Positions 8,057 to 17,066 of a DNA stretch of 64,000 nt are shown piece after piece (within the stretch, counting starts at the first letter, position 1; each line of letters opens with the position of its first letter). The DNA is from Rhodococcus jostii RHA1 (GTDB taxonomy: Bacteria; Actinomycetota; Actinomycetes; Mycobacteriales; Mycobacteriaceae). A program made the position numbers and the translations under genes. The stretch is taken from contig NC_008268.1 in assembly GCF_000014565.1 (NCBI RefSeq), positions 6,142,501 to 6,206,500 on the forward strand, given 5' to 3'. The notes under the pieces are model-generated. The model did no database searches and had not been told where the DNA came from. It saw only the letters and a program-made list of their open reading frames with translations.

Positions 8057-9555
8057 TGCTCTATGCCATCCTTTAAATCTTGCTTCTCGGTTTCGTGCAG
8101 ATCTGAACTGTGGTGCAGTCCCGCGGCGGCTGCCGCCTCGGCGGCGGCGGTACCGGGGCGATTTCGTTGCACCCAGCCGTCAATATTGCGCTGCTTCCCG
8201 CCGGAGACCGCGAGTGCCCCCGGTGGAACGTCGAAACGCAGCACCGTGCCGGCGCCGGTGTAAGCACCGTCACCGACCTGTACCGGAGCGACGAACATGG
8301 TGTCCGATCCGGTCCGGACGTGTGACCCCACCACCGTACGGCTCTTGGCGACGCCGTCGTAATTGACGAACACGCTCGACGCACCGATGTTGCTGTACTC
8401 GCCGATCGTGGCGTCGCCCACGTAGGTCAGGTGAGGAACTTTGGTGTGCGCCCCGATGTCGGCGTTCTTCGTCTCGACGAAGGCGCCGAGCTTGCCGGAC
8501 GCACCGAGGACGGTGCCGGGACGCAGGTAGGAGAACGGCCCGACGGTGGCGCCCGCGCCGATCGTCGATTCCGAGCCGTGGGTACGCACCACGCTGGCGC
8601 CTTCGCCGACCGTCACGTCGGTGAGGGTGGTGTCGGGACCGATCACGGCGTCCTCGCCGACGGCGGTGGTGCCGAGCAGTTGCACTCCCGGATGGATGGT
8701 GACGTCGCGAGCGAGTGTGACGCCGACGTCGATCCAGGTGGTCGACGGATCGACGACGGTGACCCCGGCCCGCATCCAGTTCTCGACGGTGCGGCGATTG
8801 AGTTCGGCAGCCAGCCTCGACAGCTGGACGCGATCGTTGGCGCCTGCGACCTTCGCGGAGTCGGCCAGGTGGGCGGCGAAAACGGGTGCGCCGGCCTCGC
8901 GGGCGATCTTGACGACGTCGGTCAGGTACAGCTCGCCCTGCGCGTTGTTCGCATTGAGCTGCCCGAGCGCGGAGCGCAGGAACTCGGCGTCGAACGCGTA
9001 CACGCCGGCGTTGACCTCGGTGATGGCCGCCTGCTCCTCGGTGGCGTCGGCCTCTTCCACGATCTCGGCGATCTCACCGTCGTGGGGCAGTCTGACGATC
9101 CGCCCGTAGCCGCGGGGCTCGGGAGCGGTGAACGTCAGCACGGTGACCGCCGAGGGGGTCGGCTCGCTGTGGTGCTCGTCGACGAGAGCGTGCAGGGTGC
9201 GGCCGTCGAGCAGCGGGACGTCCGCGGCGGTGACCAGCACGGTCCCGCGGAAGTCGGCGGGCAGGGCGGACAGGCCGCATTCGACGGCGTGTCCGGTGCC
9301 GTTCTGCTCGTCCTGGACGGCGATCGCGATCGGGCGGCCCAGTTCGGCCTCGAGGGCGCTGACGGCGACCCCGACGCGTTCCTTGTCGTGCCCGACGACG
9401 GTGACGAGGTGCGTCGGATCGACCTCGGCGGCGGCGTACAGGGAGTGCGCCAGCATCGTGCGTCCGCCCAGAGTGTGCAACACCTTGGGGGTCTTCGACC
9501 GCATCCGAGTTCCCGCGCCGGCGGCGAGGACGACCACGGCGGTCTGCACTGGCAT
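8053..9555 (-). CDS. glmU: Bifunctional GlmU: GlcNAc-1-P uridyltransferase / GlcN-1-P acetyltransferase
   Basis: A 500-residue cytoplasmic enzyme that makes UDP-N-acetylglucosamine, the precursor of peptidoglycan and of the rhamnosyl-GlcNAc linker. The N-terminal uridyltransferase domain opens with [15 protein letters not shown] (10–24). The C-terminal half is a left-handed beta-helix of hexapeptide repeats ending near [31 protein letters not shown] sequence, the acetyltransferase site. The ATG at 9555 has a strong AGAGGGAG ribosome site; the frame is open further upstream, but that stretch overlaps tRNA-Gln. Length agrees with the roughly 495-residue mycobacterial enzyme. It lies between tRNA-Gln and prs. 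Confidence 0.97.
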   Translation of the reverse strand: MPVQTAVVVLAAGAGTRMRSKTPKVLHTLGGRTMLAHSLYAAAEVDPTHLVTVVGHDKERVGVAVSALEAELGRPIAIAVQDEQNGTGHAVECGLSALPADFRGTVLVTAADVPLLDGRTLHALVDEHHSEPTPSAVTVLTFTAPEPRGYGRIVRLPHDGEIAEIVEEADATEEQAAITEVNAGVYAFDAEFLRSALGQLNANNAQGELYLTDVVKIAREAGAPVFAAHLADSAKVAGANDRVQLSRLAAELNRRTVENWMRAGVTVVDPSTTWIDVGVTLARDVTIHPGVQLLGTTAVGEDAVIGPDTTLTDVTVGEGASVVRTHGSESTIGAGATVGPFSYLRPGTVLGASGKLGAFVETKNADIGAHTKVPHLTYVGDATIGEYSNIGASSVFVNYDGVAKSRTVVGSHVRTGSDTMFVAPVQVGDGAYTGAGTVLRFDVPPGALAVSGGKQRNIDGWVQRNRPGTAAAEAAAAAGLHHSSDLHETEKQDLKDGIEQ

Positions 9556-9630
9556 GAAGCTCCCTCTGAGTCGTTCCGCTCTTGCTGTTCTCGACAGCTC
9601 CACCTGCAGGAATGTGCTCCGCAGGCTCCG

Positions 9631-9701
9631 CTCCGCCGCCAGGACTCGAACCTGAACTATCTGAACCAAAATCAGAGGTGCTGCCATTACACTACGGCGG
9701 A
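9631..9701 (-). tRNA. tRNA-Gln (anticodon TTG)
   Basis: The reverse strand folds as a tRNA. The acceptor stem is TCCGCCG/CGGCGGA. The anticodon stem TCTGA/TCAGA closes a TTTTGGT loop with anticodon TTG. The T arm reads CAGGTTCGAGTCCTG, and the discriminator base is G. CCA is not encoded. It sits immediately upstream of glmU on the same strand, a position it also has in related actinobacteria. Confidence 0.95.
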
Positions 9702-9885
9702 TTGCCACGCACACGGGGTGTCGCGCCCGTTTGCGCGAGAGAATCCTCGCATGCCGACCCGCCGCCCGTCGAACCGCTGCGGAAATTTGTCTCGATCGTC
9801 CCGATAGAGTGGGTGCTACCTGCAGTGTTTCCGCGCTGCCCGCGGCACTTCGTCGTCGCGAGTGTCAGGAAAGGAAGGTGCCTCG

Positions 9886-10554
9886 GTGCCCCGACCCACG
9901 GAGTTGGACGCGACCCCCGAGAGGGCGGTCCGCACCCGGATGACCGGTACGCAACGGCGGGAGCAGTTGATCGAGATCGGCCGTGCCCTGTTTGCCGAGC
10001 GAGGGTACGAGGCGACGTCGATCGAGGAGATCGCACAGCGGGCCCACGTCTCCAAGCCTGTCGTCTACGAACACTTCGGCGGCAAGGAGGGCCTCTATGC
10101 CGTCGTCGTGGATCGGGAGATGTCGCGACTGCTGGAGATGGTGACGTCCTCGCTGAAGCAGAATCGCTCCCGGGTCCGGGTCGAGCGGGTGGCGCTTGCG
10201 CTGCTCACCTATGTGGAGGAGCACACCGACGGGTTCCGCATCCTCGTCCGCGACTCTCCGGTGGCGGCACCGGACGGTACGTACTCGAGCCTGCTGAACG
10301 AGGCCATCGGTCAGGTCGGGCACATCCTGGCCGGCGACTTCTCGCGGCGTGGTTTCAATCCCGATCTGGCCCTGCTGTACGCGCAGGCGCTGGTCGGGAT
10401 GGTGTCCACCACCGCCACGTGGTGGCTGGACGAGCGGACGCCGCCGAAGGAGGTCGTCGCCGCGCATCTCGTCAACCTGTGCTGGAACGGGTTGACCAAT
10501 CTCGAGGCGGATCCGCAGCTGGGCACCGATCGGCCCCGTACGACACCTCAGTGA
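9886..10554 (+). CDS. TetR-family regulator of the conserved glmU–mfd neighbourhood (Rv1019-like)
   Basis: A 222-residue TetR protein. The DNA-binding helix-turn-helix (SIEEIAQRAHVSKPVVYEHF) lies around residues 41–60, followed by a helical ligand domain. The GTG at 9886 is chosen because AAGGAAGG sits seven bases upstream; a GTG at 9862 has no such site. In mycobacteria the gene between glmU and mfd is a TetR regulator, so this is probably the orthologue. That makes it the last syntenic gene before the roughly 36-kb insertion. Its ligand and targets are unknown here. It is transcribed divergently from tRNA-Gln/glmU. Confidence 0.88.
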   Translation: MPRPTELDATPERAVRTRMTGTQRREQLIEIGRALFAERGYEATSIEEIAQRAHVSKPVVYEHFGGKEGLYAVVVDREMSRLLEMVTSSLKQNRSRVRVERVALALLTYVEEHTDGFRILVRDSPVAAPDGTYSSLLNEAIGQVGHILAGDFSRRGFNPDLALLYAQALVGMVSTTATWWLDERTPPKEVVAAHLVNLCWNGLTNLEADPQLGTDRPRTTPQ

Positions 10555-10668
10555 ACGTGTTCTCGTTTCCCGACTCGCGGTTCAACTTCACTAGGGCTGC
10601 GCCTGTCAAGTGCTAGGGTTCGCTGGAGTTTGCGCGCCCCGTCGGGGGGGTTGTTCGGGAGGCAGTCG

Positions 10669-11310
10669 ATGGCGAGACAGGTTCGAGCAGAGGTAACTCG
10701 GGCGTCGGTCCTCATGGCGGCGGCCGACGTATTCTTACGTCTCGGTTACGCCAACGCGGGTCTCAACGAAATCATCGAGCAGTCCGGTGTGACCAAAGGT
10801 GCGTTGTACTTCCACTTCAGTTCCAAGGACGACCTGGCGCGCGGCGTCATCGACGAGGGGCAGATCCGTCTGACCGCCGGAATGACGTCCGTCAGCGACG
10901 GGCCGACGCCGGCTCTGGAAGCGCTCGTCGCCCTGTCCTACGTGGCGATCGAGGCGGCGAGTTCCGATCCGATCGTCGCGGCCATGCTGCGACTGCAGCA
11001 CGAGATCGGCGACTACCAGGGGACGCACGGCAACGTGGTGGCCTCATGGCAGCAGGGCTTCGAGCGACTCGTCGCACGTGCGGTCGAGGAGGGCGACATC
11101 CTCACGGAAGACGACGTCTCCGCGGGAACTCTGTCCACGTTCCTGCTCGGGTCGCTGCTCGGTGCCCACGTGGTCGCGACCGCGACCGGCGCCTTCGACG
11201 ATCTTCCGCGTCGCATGGAACGGGTCTGGTACTTCATTCTTCCCGGACTGGTCGAGCCGTCGAAGCTCGTGTACTTCCGCCAGTTCGCCTCGCGGCGCTT
11301 GCTGCGCTGA
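10669..11310 (+). CDS. TetR-family regulator, gamma-butyrolactone receptor type (ScbR/ArpA-like)
   Basis: A 213-residue repressor-type protein. The N-terminus (MARQVRAEVTRASVLMAAADVF) and recognition segment (EIIEQSGVTKGALYFHFSSKDDLARGVID, residues about 33–61) are characteristic of the Streptomyces butyrolactone receptors ScbR, ArpA and CprB. The ATG at 10669 has a GGGAGG ribosome site; an earlier in-frame start would add a low-complexity leader. The family releases DNA when a gamma-butyrolactone-type signal binds. No AfsA-type synthase gene lies in the window. It heads the polysaccharide block and is convergent with the aminotransferase gene, so it may control polysaccharide genes in response to cell density; that is inference. 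Confidence 0.78.
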   Translation: MARQVRAEVTRASVLMAAADVFLRLGYANAGLNEIIEQSGVTKGALYFHFSSKDDLARGVIDEGQIRLTAGMTSVSDGPTPALEALVALSYVAIEAASSDPIVAAMLRLQHEIGDYQGTHGNVVASWQQGFERLVARAVEEGDILTEDDVSAGTLSTFLLGSLLGAHVVATATGAFDDLPRRMERVWYFILPGLVEPSKLVYFRQFASRRLLR

Positions 11311-11331
11311 GCGATCCCTGCGGCTGCACGA

Positions 11332-12696
11332 TCAGTCCGATGTATCGGTCCGGCGGGGTGCCGCATAACGGCGCAGAGCAGGGGCGACGGGGCGGCCACG
11401 GAGAAATCCGGCCACGCCACCGGATTCGATTGCCCTACTGTAGATTTCGAGAGCGCGATGGATCACTTCCAGAGTGAGGTCGACGTCGGCCGAGCGGTGC
11501 GCCGCAGACGTGACAAACGATTGGCACAGAACGCCACCTGACAAGAGTTCTTGCAGGAAGAGCGTCCGGAATTCCTGTGATGGCTGATAGTTCAGGTCAC
11601 GCGTGACGAAAATCAGGCATGAAGGCCGGCCTATCACCTGGACGTAATCCGCAATCCCCATATCTGCAGCGGTTGCGCCGACTCCTTCGGCGATGCGCCT
11701 GCCGGACTGCTCCATGCGCGAAATCGGATCCTCGGTGGCGTAGGCGTGTACGACTGCGCGGAAAGCCGCGAGCGCTCCGCACTCGGGTCCGTGGGTCGTG
11801 GACAGGAGGAAGACCCGGTCGTGGTCCGTGTTCAGCCCGCCGAACTCCATGTACTCGCGTTTGCCCGCCAGGGCTGAAATCGGGAAGCCGTTACCCATCG
11901 CCTTACCCCAGCACGACAAGTCGGGTGTGACCGCGTACTCCGTTTGTGCGCCGCCTTGTGACCATCGGAATCCTGTGATCATCTCGTCGAAGATGAGAAG
12001 GGCTCCGCGCTCGTCGCAGAGCGACCGAACGGCGTCGAGGTATCCGGGTGTCGGCTCAGCTGTAGCGGTGGCTGCCTCCATGACAACACAGGCCACCCGG
12101 TGTGGATTCTCGTCGAACACCGAGACAAGTGAATTGAGGTCATTGAATCGGAAGCTGCGTGTCTTGGCGGCGACATCGGAGGGAACACCGCTGTTCATTG
12201 CGGTTGTGCCGATGAACCAGTCGTCCACGGAGAAGAACGGTTGATTGCAGACCGCCACCAGCTCGCGTCCCGTCACAGCTCGGGCGAGGCGGACCGCCGC
12301 AGTGGTGGCGTCGGACCCGTTCTTGGCAAACTTCACCATGTCTGCACCGGGAACGAGTTGGAGAAAGTCCTCGGCCGCGTGCAATTCGAGTTCCGTCGGA
12401 CGGCTGAAGTTCGTACCACGGGAGATGGCCGCACACACGGCGTCGACCACGGGGGCGTACCCGTGTCCCAGTGTCACGGACCGGAGACCCATGCCGTATT
12501 CGACGAAACTGTTCCCGTCCACATCCCATACGCGGGCTCCCTTCCCGCCGACAAGTACCGGCGCCATGTAATCCGGGTACTGGTCGGGACCGCGCGCATA
12601 GGTATGCGCTCCGCCCGGCACAAGTTTGTTCAGCCGTGCCTGCAGCTCGTTCGAGCGAGAAAAGGAGCGACTGACCGCGTCGTCCTCGAGGGGCAT
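11332..12696 (-). CDS. Class III PLP-dependent aminotransferase, glutamate-1-semialdehyde-mutase-like
   Basis: 454 residues from the ATG at 12696, which has GGAGG five bases upstream; two earlier in-frame ATGs lack such a site. Family landmarks are present: NGSDAT (126–131), the PLP-ring aspartate in FDEMITGFRW (D237) and the Schiff-base lysine in SCWGKAMGNGFP (K265). HemL itself is normally in the haem pathway, but its relatives in polysaccharide and antibiotic loci transaminate other substrates. Its position divergent from a polysaccharide pyruvyltransferase suggests an amino-sugar or small-substituent precursor for this polysaccharide. A haem role is less likely in this setting, but cannot be excluded without checking for another hemL. 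Confidence 0.8.
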   Translation of the reverse strand: MPLEDDAVSRSFSRSNELQARLNKLVPGGAHTYARGPDQYPDYMAPVLVGGKGARVWDVDGNSFVEYGMGLRSVTLGHGYAPVVDAVCAAISRGTNFSRPTELELHAAEDFLQLVPGADMVKFAKNGSDATTAAVRLARAVTGRELVAVCNQPFFSVDDWFIGTTAMNSGVPSDVAAKTRSFRFNDLNSLVSVFDENPHRVACVVMEAATATAEPTPGYLDAVRSLCDERGALLIFDEMITGFRWSQGGAQTEYAVTPDLSCWGKAMGNGFPISALAGKREYMEFGGLNTDHDRVFLLSTTHGPECGALAAFRAVVHAYATEDPISRMEQSGRRIAEGVGATAADMGIADYVQVIGRPSCLIFVTRDLNYQPSQEFRTLFLQELLSGGVLCQSFVTSAAHRSADVDLTLEVIHRALEIYSRAIESGGVAGFLRGRPVAPALRRYAAPRRTDTSD

Positions 12697-12958
12697 GGCG
12701 ACCTCCATGGCTCGGAGATGCATCGCGACGCAATTGTGTCACCTGGTCGGTCGACTGTTGTGCTGAACGGGAGAAACCGGTCGACGACACGCCGGATGTG
12801 GATGTCGAGGTCGGGGAGCGGACCGTGGTGTGGAGGAAAGGGTTGCGGTATCGTCGAATCGACCTCTACCTGTCCCTTTCGGACTGGGCTGACATAGTGT
12901 GCTACCCGCTCGGGGGTCGCTGCCGTCCTCTCGCGAATGAGTGTCCGAAGGGGCCGAT
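12697..12958. promoter_or_regulatory. Divergent intergenic region, aminotransferase / pyruvyltransferase
   Basis: 262 bp with no credible gene. It must carry the promoters for both flanking genes. A GAAGGGG ribosome site lies five bases before the ATG at 12959, and GGAGG precedes the ATG at 12696. I see no convincing -35/-10 pair or strong palindrome. Confidence 0.4.
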
Positions 12959-14383
12959 ATGGAGAATCGCGAGTCCCGCGCAACGCCGACCGGCGGATCG
13001 AGCATCCGTGTTCTTCTGGAAAACGGCGAGTACTGGCTGAACAACAAGGGTGACCTGGCGATTCTCAACGTCACGGTGCGCAGGATTGCAGAGCGATGGC
13101 CCAACGCCACAATCGGTGTCCTCACCAGCAGATCGTCGCTGTTGAAGGCCTATGAGCCGAACGCGGAGCCGATTCGGTATCAGCAAGGCGGCGATTGGCC
13201 GAGACGGCGTGGTTGGGGAGGGCTGGCCGGCCGTTTCGGTCCCGAGGCGGCGGGACCCTTCCTCGAGGGGTGGGAAGCCGCGGCGGCCGCACCCGCGTCT
13301 CTCGTGCGGCGGGCACGTCGGGTCGTCCTTCGCGGGAGCGGGGGTAAAGGTACGAACGGTGAGTCCGGCGCGATGACAACGAATTCGGAACGGTTGCTAC
13401 TGAGTCGTGACGGTGGGCGGCTGCCGAATGCCATCGACGGCGCATCTTTGGTGCTCGCGATCGGCGGTGGGTACCTTACCGATATCGATCGGTTCCAGAC
13501 CGAGCGCACACTCGATTTACTCGAGTATGCAACGAATCATCGAATCCCTACCGCGATGGTCGGGCAGGGGATAGGCCCGATTCACGATCCCGCGCTGCTG
13601 GAACAGGCCGCTCGAGTGCTTCCGCAGGTCGATTTCATCGCGCTTCGCGAAGGACGGCGGGGCCCTGAACTATTGCATTCTCTCGGTGTTCCGGCCGAAC
13701 GTGTCGTAGTTACCGGTGACGACGCGGTGGAACTCGGTTACTCGACTCGGCGCGGGGACCTCGGCACGGACATCGGCGTGTGTCTCAGAGTTGCGGATTA
13801 CTCTCCGGTCGGAGCCGAGGTGCAGGAAGTGTTGGGTCGCGTCGTTCGGGACGTGGCCGCCGAATCCGGTGCTCGACTGGTTCCGCTGATCGTGTCCGAG
13901 TACGACGCCGAAGACCGTCGCTCGACGATGCCACTCCTCACCGGGTTCCCCGCCGTTGTACCGCCCCTAGGTCGTTTCGCCAGTGCGCAATCACTCTCGC
14001 GGCGGATCGCCCGATGCCGGATAATCGTCACGGGTGCTTACCACGTAGCGGTCTTCGCCCTGTCTCAAGGAATTCCTGTTGTCGGGCTGTCGACCTCACG
14101 GTATTACAACGACAAGTTCGAGGGCTTGGCCGCGATGTTCGAAGCCGGAGTCGAGTTGGTAAGGCTCGACGGGGAAGAGGTCGACGACCGACTTCGCTGC
14201 GCGATGCGCAGCACATGGTCGCGCGCTCCGGAACTGAGGGCTGGATTGCTGGGTCGGGCGGTAAGCCAGATCGAAGCGAGCAGAGCCGCTTTCGACCGTG
14301 CCGCGCAGCTTGTCAAGGGTGACATCACGACGCGGTCGAATTCGAATCCCGGGCCGACTTGGCCGCCCACATCGTCGACGTGA
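12959..14383 (+). CDS. Polysaccharide pyruvyltransferase family protein
   Basis: 474 residues. The N-terminus has the family start (NNKGDLAILNVTVRRI, about residues 28–43). A glycine-rich LAIGGGYLTD motif follows mid-protein, and the C-terminal VTGAYHVAVFALSQGIPVVGLSTSRYYNDKFEGL segment is the donor-binding part (typical H.......G.P........K). The family usually moves pyruvate from phosphoenolpyruvate onto a sugar as a ketal, adding negative charge to surface polysaccharide; some members act as sulfotransferase-like or other glycan-modifying enzymes. A basic, glycine-rich insert near residues 75–135 is unusual. The last about 20 codons overlap the 3' end of the convergent acetyltransferase gene. 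Confidence 0.82.
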   Translation: MENRESRATPTGGSSIRVLLENGEYWLNNKGDLAILNVTVRRIAERWPNATIGVLTSRSSLLKAYEPNAEPIRYQQGGDWPRRRGWGGLAGRFGPEAAGPFLEGWEAAAAAPASLVRRARRVVLRGSGGKGTNGESGAMTTNSERLLLSRDGGRLPNAIDGASLVLAIGGGYLTDIDRFQTERTLDLLEYATNHRIPTAMVGQGIGPIHDPALLEQAARVLPQVDFIALREGRRGPELLHSLGVPAERVVVTGDDAVELGYSTRRGDLGTDIGVCLRVADYSPVGAEVQEVLGRVVRDVAAESGARLVPLIVSEYDAEDRRSTMPLLTGFPAVVPPLGRFASAQSLSRRIARCRIIVTGAYHVAVFALSQGIPVVGLSTSRYYNDKFEGLAAMFEAGVELVRLDGEEVDDRLRCAMRSTWSRAPELRAGLLGRAVSQIEASRAAFDRAAQLVKGDITTRSNSNPGPTWPPTSST

Positions 14384-15023
14384 TTGCCCACAGGTCGTGA
14401 TCCTTGCGTCGACCGCCGACGTCGAGATAACTCGTCATCGTGCCCTCTCGCTGCATCCCGACCTGTCGTACGAGCCGGGTGGCAGGCTGGTTGTCGACGC
14501 ATACCGGAGCAGTGACCCGGCGCAATCCGAGTATGTCGAACACATACTGCGCGAGGAGGTTCGCAGCTGCCAGCGCGATGCCCTGTCCTGCGAGAGTGGA
14601 ATCGATCCACACGCCGACCTCTGCGCTCTGCGCTCCACAGTCGATGTGCTCGACGTTGAACTGACCGGCGAATCGGCCTTCAACCTCTATTACCAGCGGC
14701 AATGCGCGGCCTGCGCGGGCCTCCTTGCGCATGTGTAGAAGTTCGTCTATCCAGGCGCCCTCGGTGTGGCGCCGAGACCAGGATTTCGAAGACGACACCC
14801 AGAACGGCTCGATCAGATGCTGATCCCGTATCCGCAGGGTTTGCCACGCCGAGGCGTCCGAAAGCCTGGGCGAGCGAAGAGCAACGCGATGCTCGGCAGC
14901 CATCACAGGGCCAAGCCGGATTCCAGCGCTGGGTACACGGTGCGATCCGATCCGATGCCTGAGGGGCCTCGAATAAAGCTTGCCAGCCGCGACGAGGACC
15001 ACCAATGATCGTGGAGGCTTCAT
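14325..15023 (-). CDS. GNAT-family N-acetyltransferase (RimJ/RimL-like)
   Basis: 232 residues from the ATG at 15023, which follows GAGGTGAAA. Residues about 55–215 resemble the RimJ/RimL branch: LRSPRLSDASAW near the start, EVGVWIDSTLAGQGIALAAANLLAQY as the acetyl-CoA pyrophosphate loop region, and a DNQPATRLVRQVGMQREG segment typical of the C-terminal strand. In this locus it could acetylate a sugar amine or a protein; there is no direct evidence. Its 3' end overlaps the convergent pyruvyltransferase gene by 59 bp. Confidence 0.78.
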   Translation of the reverse strand: MKPPRSLVVLVAAGKLYSRPLRHRIGSHRVPSAGIRLGPVMAAEHRVALRSPRLSDASAWQTLRIRDQHLIEPFWVSSSKSWSRRHTEGAWIDELLHMRKEARAGRALPLVIEVEGRFAGQFNVEHIDCGAQSAEVGVWIDSTLAGQGIALAAANLLAQYVFDILGLRRVTAPVCVDNQPATRLVRQVGMQREGTMTSYLDVGGRRKDHDLWAITSTMWAAKSARDSNSTAS

Positions 15024-15268
15024 GCTTTCACCTCTGGCCAGCAAGCCTGACTGAAGCAGTCGATCTGCCACGCCAGACGACGACGGTGGAGAGCTTGGAG
15101 TAAGCCTACCCGAACCGAGGTCCCGAAAACATGGGGGACGGCAGAGAAGGCGAACCTGGATAGGTGTCGCGACCTGCAGGAATGCGACTTTCGCTGAAGC
15201 CGGGCTGGTATTGTCGGCGGTGTTGGTCGACGGGTCGCCCGCGCAGATCCGAAAGGAAGGTGTGTAGC

Positions 15269-15313
15269 GTGACTCCCTCCGCCGCAGGCAACGCCCGACG
15301 GGATTCTCGATGA
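15269..15313 (+). CDS. Possible 14-codon leader peptide coupled to the downstream glycosyltransferase
   Basis: A GTG at 15269 lies eight bases after a perfect GGAAGG site and opens a 14-codon frame (VTPSAAGNARRDSR). Its TGA overlaps the ATG of the glycosyltransferase gene (ATGA at 15310–15313). The glycosyltransferase start itself has no ribosome site, so ribosomes finishing this leader probably reinitiate there. The arrangement is clear; whether the peptide matters is unknown. Confidence 0.45.
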   Translation: MTPSAAGNARRDSR

Positions 15314-16422
15314 CCTCTCCCCGCGTCGCGCTCGTTCATGAGCGATTTACCGAAGTCGCCGGTTCGGAGCATGTTGTCGAACAATTGTCAGCACAATGGC
15401 CGGATGCGCGCGTGCATGTGCCGATCGCGCGTCCGACGGGGATCCCCTCGGGACTGCGGAGGGCGCCGGAGACCACTTGGCTCAATCAGTTGTATCGACT
15501 CGGTGGTGAGCGGTCCTATGCGCCACTGATGCCGTTGATGCCGAATGCCTTCCGACGAATGGATATCGGAAATGCTGCCGCGGTGATCATCAGTCATCAC
15601 GCATTTGCGACCCAAGCCGTTTTCGCGACTTCCGCCGCCACAATCGCCTATGTGCACAGCCCGGCCCGCTGGGCATGGGACAAATCACTCCGTGAGGGTG
15701 AAGCAGGCGGGAGAGCGGGCGCTGCCGCATTGATGATGCTCGCGTCGACAGCGCGACGTGCCGAGCTTGCTGCGGCTCCGTTGTTGAATCAATTGGTGGC
15801 GAATTCGACGACCGTTGCGCAGCGCATCAAACAGTGGTGGGGCCGCGATGCGGTTGTGGTTCATCCGCCTGTCGACACCGATGCATTCACGCCTGACCCC
15901 GCTACCCGCCGCGATAATTTCTTCTTGGTCGCAGGGCGCCTCGTGCCCTACAAGAGGCCCGACCTGGCAATTCTCGCCGCGAACGCCGCGGGGGTGCCCC
16001 TCGTGGTTACGGGGGACGGCCGCAGCCTCGAGTATTGCCGCAGTATTGCGGGTCCCACGGTTGTCTTCCTGGGGCATGTATCGCATGCGCAGCTGTTAGA
16101 GCTGCTGCGCCGAACTCGTGCGCTACTCATGCCTGGCGTAGAAGATTTCGGAATAGTCCCGGTGGAGGCCATGGCCTGCGGAACGCCGGTGATTGCGCTC
16201 GGCAGAGGTGGTGCAGTCGACAGCGTGGTGCCGCATGTTACGGGCCAATTCGTCTCCGGCGTTCTCGACGAAGAGATAGTGGCTGGTTTCGTGACCTCGA
16301 TGCGCGCGTTCGACGGCTCGATCTATGACGCGGCTGCAATCCGTCAACACGCCGAGCTGTTTTCTCGTAGCATCTTTCGGCGCAGAATGCAGCAAGTTGT
16401 CGATGGCGTGCTGGCATTGTGA
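15310..16422 (+). CDS. GT4-type glycosyltransferase
   Basis: 370 residues with the GT-B architecture of family 4. An N-terminal acceptor domain (ALVHERFTEVAGSEHVVEQL) is followed by a nucleotide-sugar domain beginning near VAGRLVPYKRPDLAI (207–221). The EX7E motif is at E278–E286 (EDFGIVPVE), followed by ACGTPVIALGRGG. Such enzymes act at the inner face of the membrane, adding a sugar from a nucleotide donor to the lipid-linked repeat unit. The sugar specificity is not predictable. It lacks its own ribosome site and appears coupled to a short leader ORF. Confidence 0.88.
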   Translation: MTSPRVALVHERFTEVAGSEHVVEQLSAQWPDARVHVPIARPTGIPSGLRRAPETTWLNQLYRLGGERSYAPLMPLMPNAFRRMDIGNAAAVIISHHAFATQAVFATSAATIAYVHSPARWAWDKSLREGEAGGRAGAAALMMLASTARRAELAAAPLLNQLVANSTTVAQRIKQWWGRDAVVVHPPVDTDAFTPDPATRRDNFFLVAGRLVPYKRPDLAILAANAAGVPLVVTGDGRSLEYCRSIAGPTVVFLGHVSHAQLLELLRRTRALLMPGVEDFGIVPVEAMACGTPVIALGRGGAVDSVVPHVTGQFVSGVLDEEIVAGFVTSMRAFDGSIYDAAAIRQHAELFSRSIFRRRMQQVVDGVLAL

Positions 16423-16446
16423 CCGAGTTACACCGTGATTGGTATT

Positions 16447-17064
16447 TCAACACCCTCGATCGGTGAAGGCATTGAGGTATCCGGCGGATTGGCGGATGTA
16501 CATTCCTGCCCAGAAGGGCAGCCCGGACGGGGTAGGGCTTGCGACCATTGTCACTTCGCCGTCGAAGCACTTTTCGACGATGTACCTCGCCCGAGAGATG
16601 TGGGGCGTGAATGTCACGACGATGATGTGATGCCACCCTTGCTGGGCGGCGCGGCGCCCAATCTCCTGGGCTTCTCCCTTTGTCGTCCACGGATCGGGCT
16701 CGAAGCAACTCACCACGAAGTCGAAGTGGCTATGGCAGTACTTGTCCATCGTCCTGTCGCCACTCCCGACGGAGTTCGAGATGACGAGTTGTGGTGCGTA
16801 TCCGCGCTCGGCCAATTCGACGCCGATGTCGAAACGCTCGTACGGAGTCCCACCGAGAACCACAATGGCATCCGCTGTTCTCAACGGGTCGATCTGCGGA
16901 CGTACGTAGACAGGCCAGCCCGCCGCCGTAATCGCGGCAGCAGTGGTGAAGAGGATGATGATCATCCAGAGTGCACGCTTGAACAGGGCCGGTGCCTTTG
17001 GAGAATGCGCACATTCAGGTTGTCGGCCCGACCGTGATTCGGGGTCGCGAGGCGAGCGGCGCAT
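16447..17064 (-). CDS. YdcF/ElyC/SanA-like DUF218 membrane protein
   Basis: 205 residues. Residues about 30–50 are a single N-terminal membrane helix (LWMIIILFTTAAAITAAGW). The rest is a DUF218 domain beginning ADAIVVLGGTPYERFDIGVELAERGYAP, with the conserved TKGEAQEIGRRAAQQGWHHIIVVT segment. The domain is probably outside the membrane. DUF218 proteins such as SanA and ElyC are linked to envelope polysaccharide and undecaprenyl-lipid homeostasis, which suits this location. The gene follows the beta-helix lipoprotein gene by two bases and is the last gene of the operon descending from the flippase region. Confidence 0.8.
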   Translation of the reverse strand: MRRSPRDPESRSGRQPECAHSPKAPALFKRALWMIIILFTTAAAITAAGWPVYVRPQIDPLRTADAIVVLGGTPYERFDIGVELAERGYAPQLVISNSVGSGDRTMDKYCHSHFDFVVSCFEPDPWTTKGEAQEIGRRAAQQGWHHIIVVTFTPHISRARYIVEKCFDGEVTMVASPTPSGLPFWAGMYIRQSAGYLNAFTDRGC

Positions 17065-17066
17065 GC

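Noticed and set aside
11332..12696. Calling the class III aminotransferase hemL
   Set aside because: Motifs fit the wider family, but the polysaccharide setting makes a haem role uncertain, so no symbol is given.
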